Shown here: piece by piece, positions 63,395-64,000 of the stretch | Position numbering within the stretch: the first letter of the stretch is position 1 | Layout of the letters: every line of letters begins with the position of its first letter | Assembly: GCA_910585435.1 (NCBI GenBank) | Contig: CAJUEJ010000006.1 | Span: 121,603-185,602 of the forward strand | Source: an uncultured Hungatella sp. | GTDB taxonomy: Bacteria > Bacillota > Clostridia > Lachnospirales > Lachnospiraceae | DNA: 64,000 nt | Direction of reading: 5' to 3' | The notes under the pieces: generated by a model | Database searches by the model: none | The model's input: the letters and a program-made list of their open reading frames with translations, nothing else | Told to the model about the DNA's origin: nothing | Position numbers and translations under genes: made by a program

Positions 63395-64000
63395 TTATCT
63401 TATCGCTTCAAAATATGCTAATGCTTCTCTAATATATTTTGCTTTGCTATCGGGGCATTGACTAACTCTTATTGGTATCTCTTTCTTTGACTTGTTATAG
63501 CACTCCCTCATATCTAAACCACATGACCTTCTAACCTGTGCTATATAGCTTGAATGGACTTCCACTCCGTAGCGTTCCTTTATATAATTCTTTATATTCG
63601 TGTAAGTCGCCTTTTTCTGTTCTTTTTGGTAAGCCGCCTCATCTCTTGCCTCTATAGGTATCTCGATTTCCACATGATAGTCCCTTCTATTTTTGGGGTT
63701 AATAAAACTACAGTCTCGACAGTTGTTTCAGTTTCCAAGGGAAGTTCTTTCACTTCCTCACCATCAACAGGTACGGGGAAATTGAATACAATCTTCTTTA
63801 TCCAACTACCGTCCTTTCTCTTTTCCGGGAACATTTCAATTCGCTCGATAAAGGCTTTCATAAACTCTTTCTGTTCCGCTTCCGTTGCGGAATGGTAGAC
63901 ATCCAGCCCTGATAGCTCTGCTTGCCCTTGCGTTCCAAGTCCATTTTGCCCTGTGCAGTCACGATGGATTTTACATAGTTGGTCTGGCGCAGGGCTTCCA
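63395..64000 (-). pseudogene. serine-recombinase-type C-terminal region with HTH-like tail, partial and frameshifted
   Basis: Runs in from the right edge. SATEAEQKEFMKAFIERIEMF, IVFNFPVPVDGEEV and ETTVETVVLLTPKIEG resemble serine recombinase C-termini and match the remnant at 59.3-59.5 kb. One base is missing from the C3 tract at 63682-63684 (plus strand); past it the frame continues DYHVEIEIPIEARDEAA and YGVEVHSSYIAQVRRSCGLD, a helical tail also known at the end of some RlmD-type methyltransferases. The upstream gene body is outside the window. Confidence 0.5.

Noticed and set aside
1..64000. CRISPR arrays, tRNA or rRNA genes
   Set aside because: No regularly spaced repeat-spacer series and no tRNA cloverleaf or rRNA sequence was noticed; a dedicated scan could not be run.

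Overview
The window looks like chromosome from an anaerobic gut Firmicute of the Lachnospiraceae type (Clostridium cluster XIVa, Enterocloster/Hungatella/Lachnoclostridium-like). This is inferred from AGGAGG ribosome sites, a tryptophan T-box, YesM/YesN two-component pairs beside sugar ABC transporters, many AraC regulators and glycoside hydrolases, and the IS and recombinase types. No rRNA, tRNA or CRISPR array was seen.

1-9.2 kb: an M20 peptidase (cut by the window start), a RidA protein and a YheO/DauR-like PAS regulator with repeated operator-like sites; an amidohydrolase behind an unrecognised C-terminally anchored membrane protein; and a complete tryptophan-type T-box leader driving a three-gene ABC importer. 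9-14.4 kb: a MATE exporter, a hicAB toxin-antitoxin pair, an OGG1-like DNA glycosylase and FtsH.

14.4-36 kb: a Gram-positive polysaccharide utilisation cluster. It holds an RraA-like protein with its AraC regulator, a mannonate dehydratase-like enzyme plus SDR oxidoreductase, GH38 and GH78 enzymes, a YesMN sensor pair facing a lipoprotein/MalF/MalG importer, a GH28-type pectinase with altered active-site motifs, a PfkB sugar-phosphate kinase and a GH36 alpha-galactosidase. Together these could import and cleave pectin- or glycan-derived oligosaccharides and feed hexuronate and galactose catabolism. 36-52 kb: further regulators, a UlaG-like hydrolase, YaaA, an extracellular FAD/FMN reductase with a frameshifted AraC neighbour, a GPH symporter plus LacZ operon, a PIN / XRE-ImmA pair and a second YesMN pair.

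52.4-64 kb: an accessory region that becomes AT-rich. It holds a 106-bp palindromic element, a truncated solute-binding protein whose 5' end is fused to the start of a metallo-beta-lactamase-fold gene, and an alpha/beta-hydrolase tail. Next is a retron laid out as phosphoribosyltransferase, winged helix, msr-msd RNA and reverse transcriptase, with a clear a1/a2 pair, a 20-bp msd stem and its own extended -10 promoter. Upstream of it is a nuclease/helicase pair broken by indels. Then come an IS91-like element with a small companion gene, a Uma2 nuclease, and remnants of a tyrosine integrase, a group II intron reverse transcriptase and serine recombinases. The retron and nuclease/helicase together form a defence island. 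Many broken frames here differ from an intact frame by one base missing from a homopolymer, so read-level checking matters before calling them pseudogenes.
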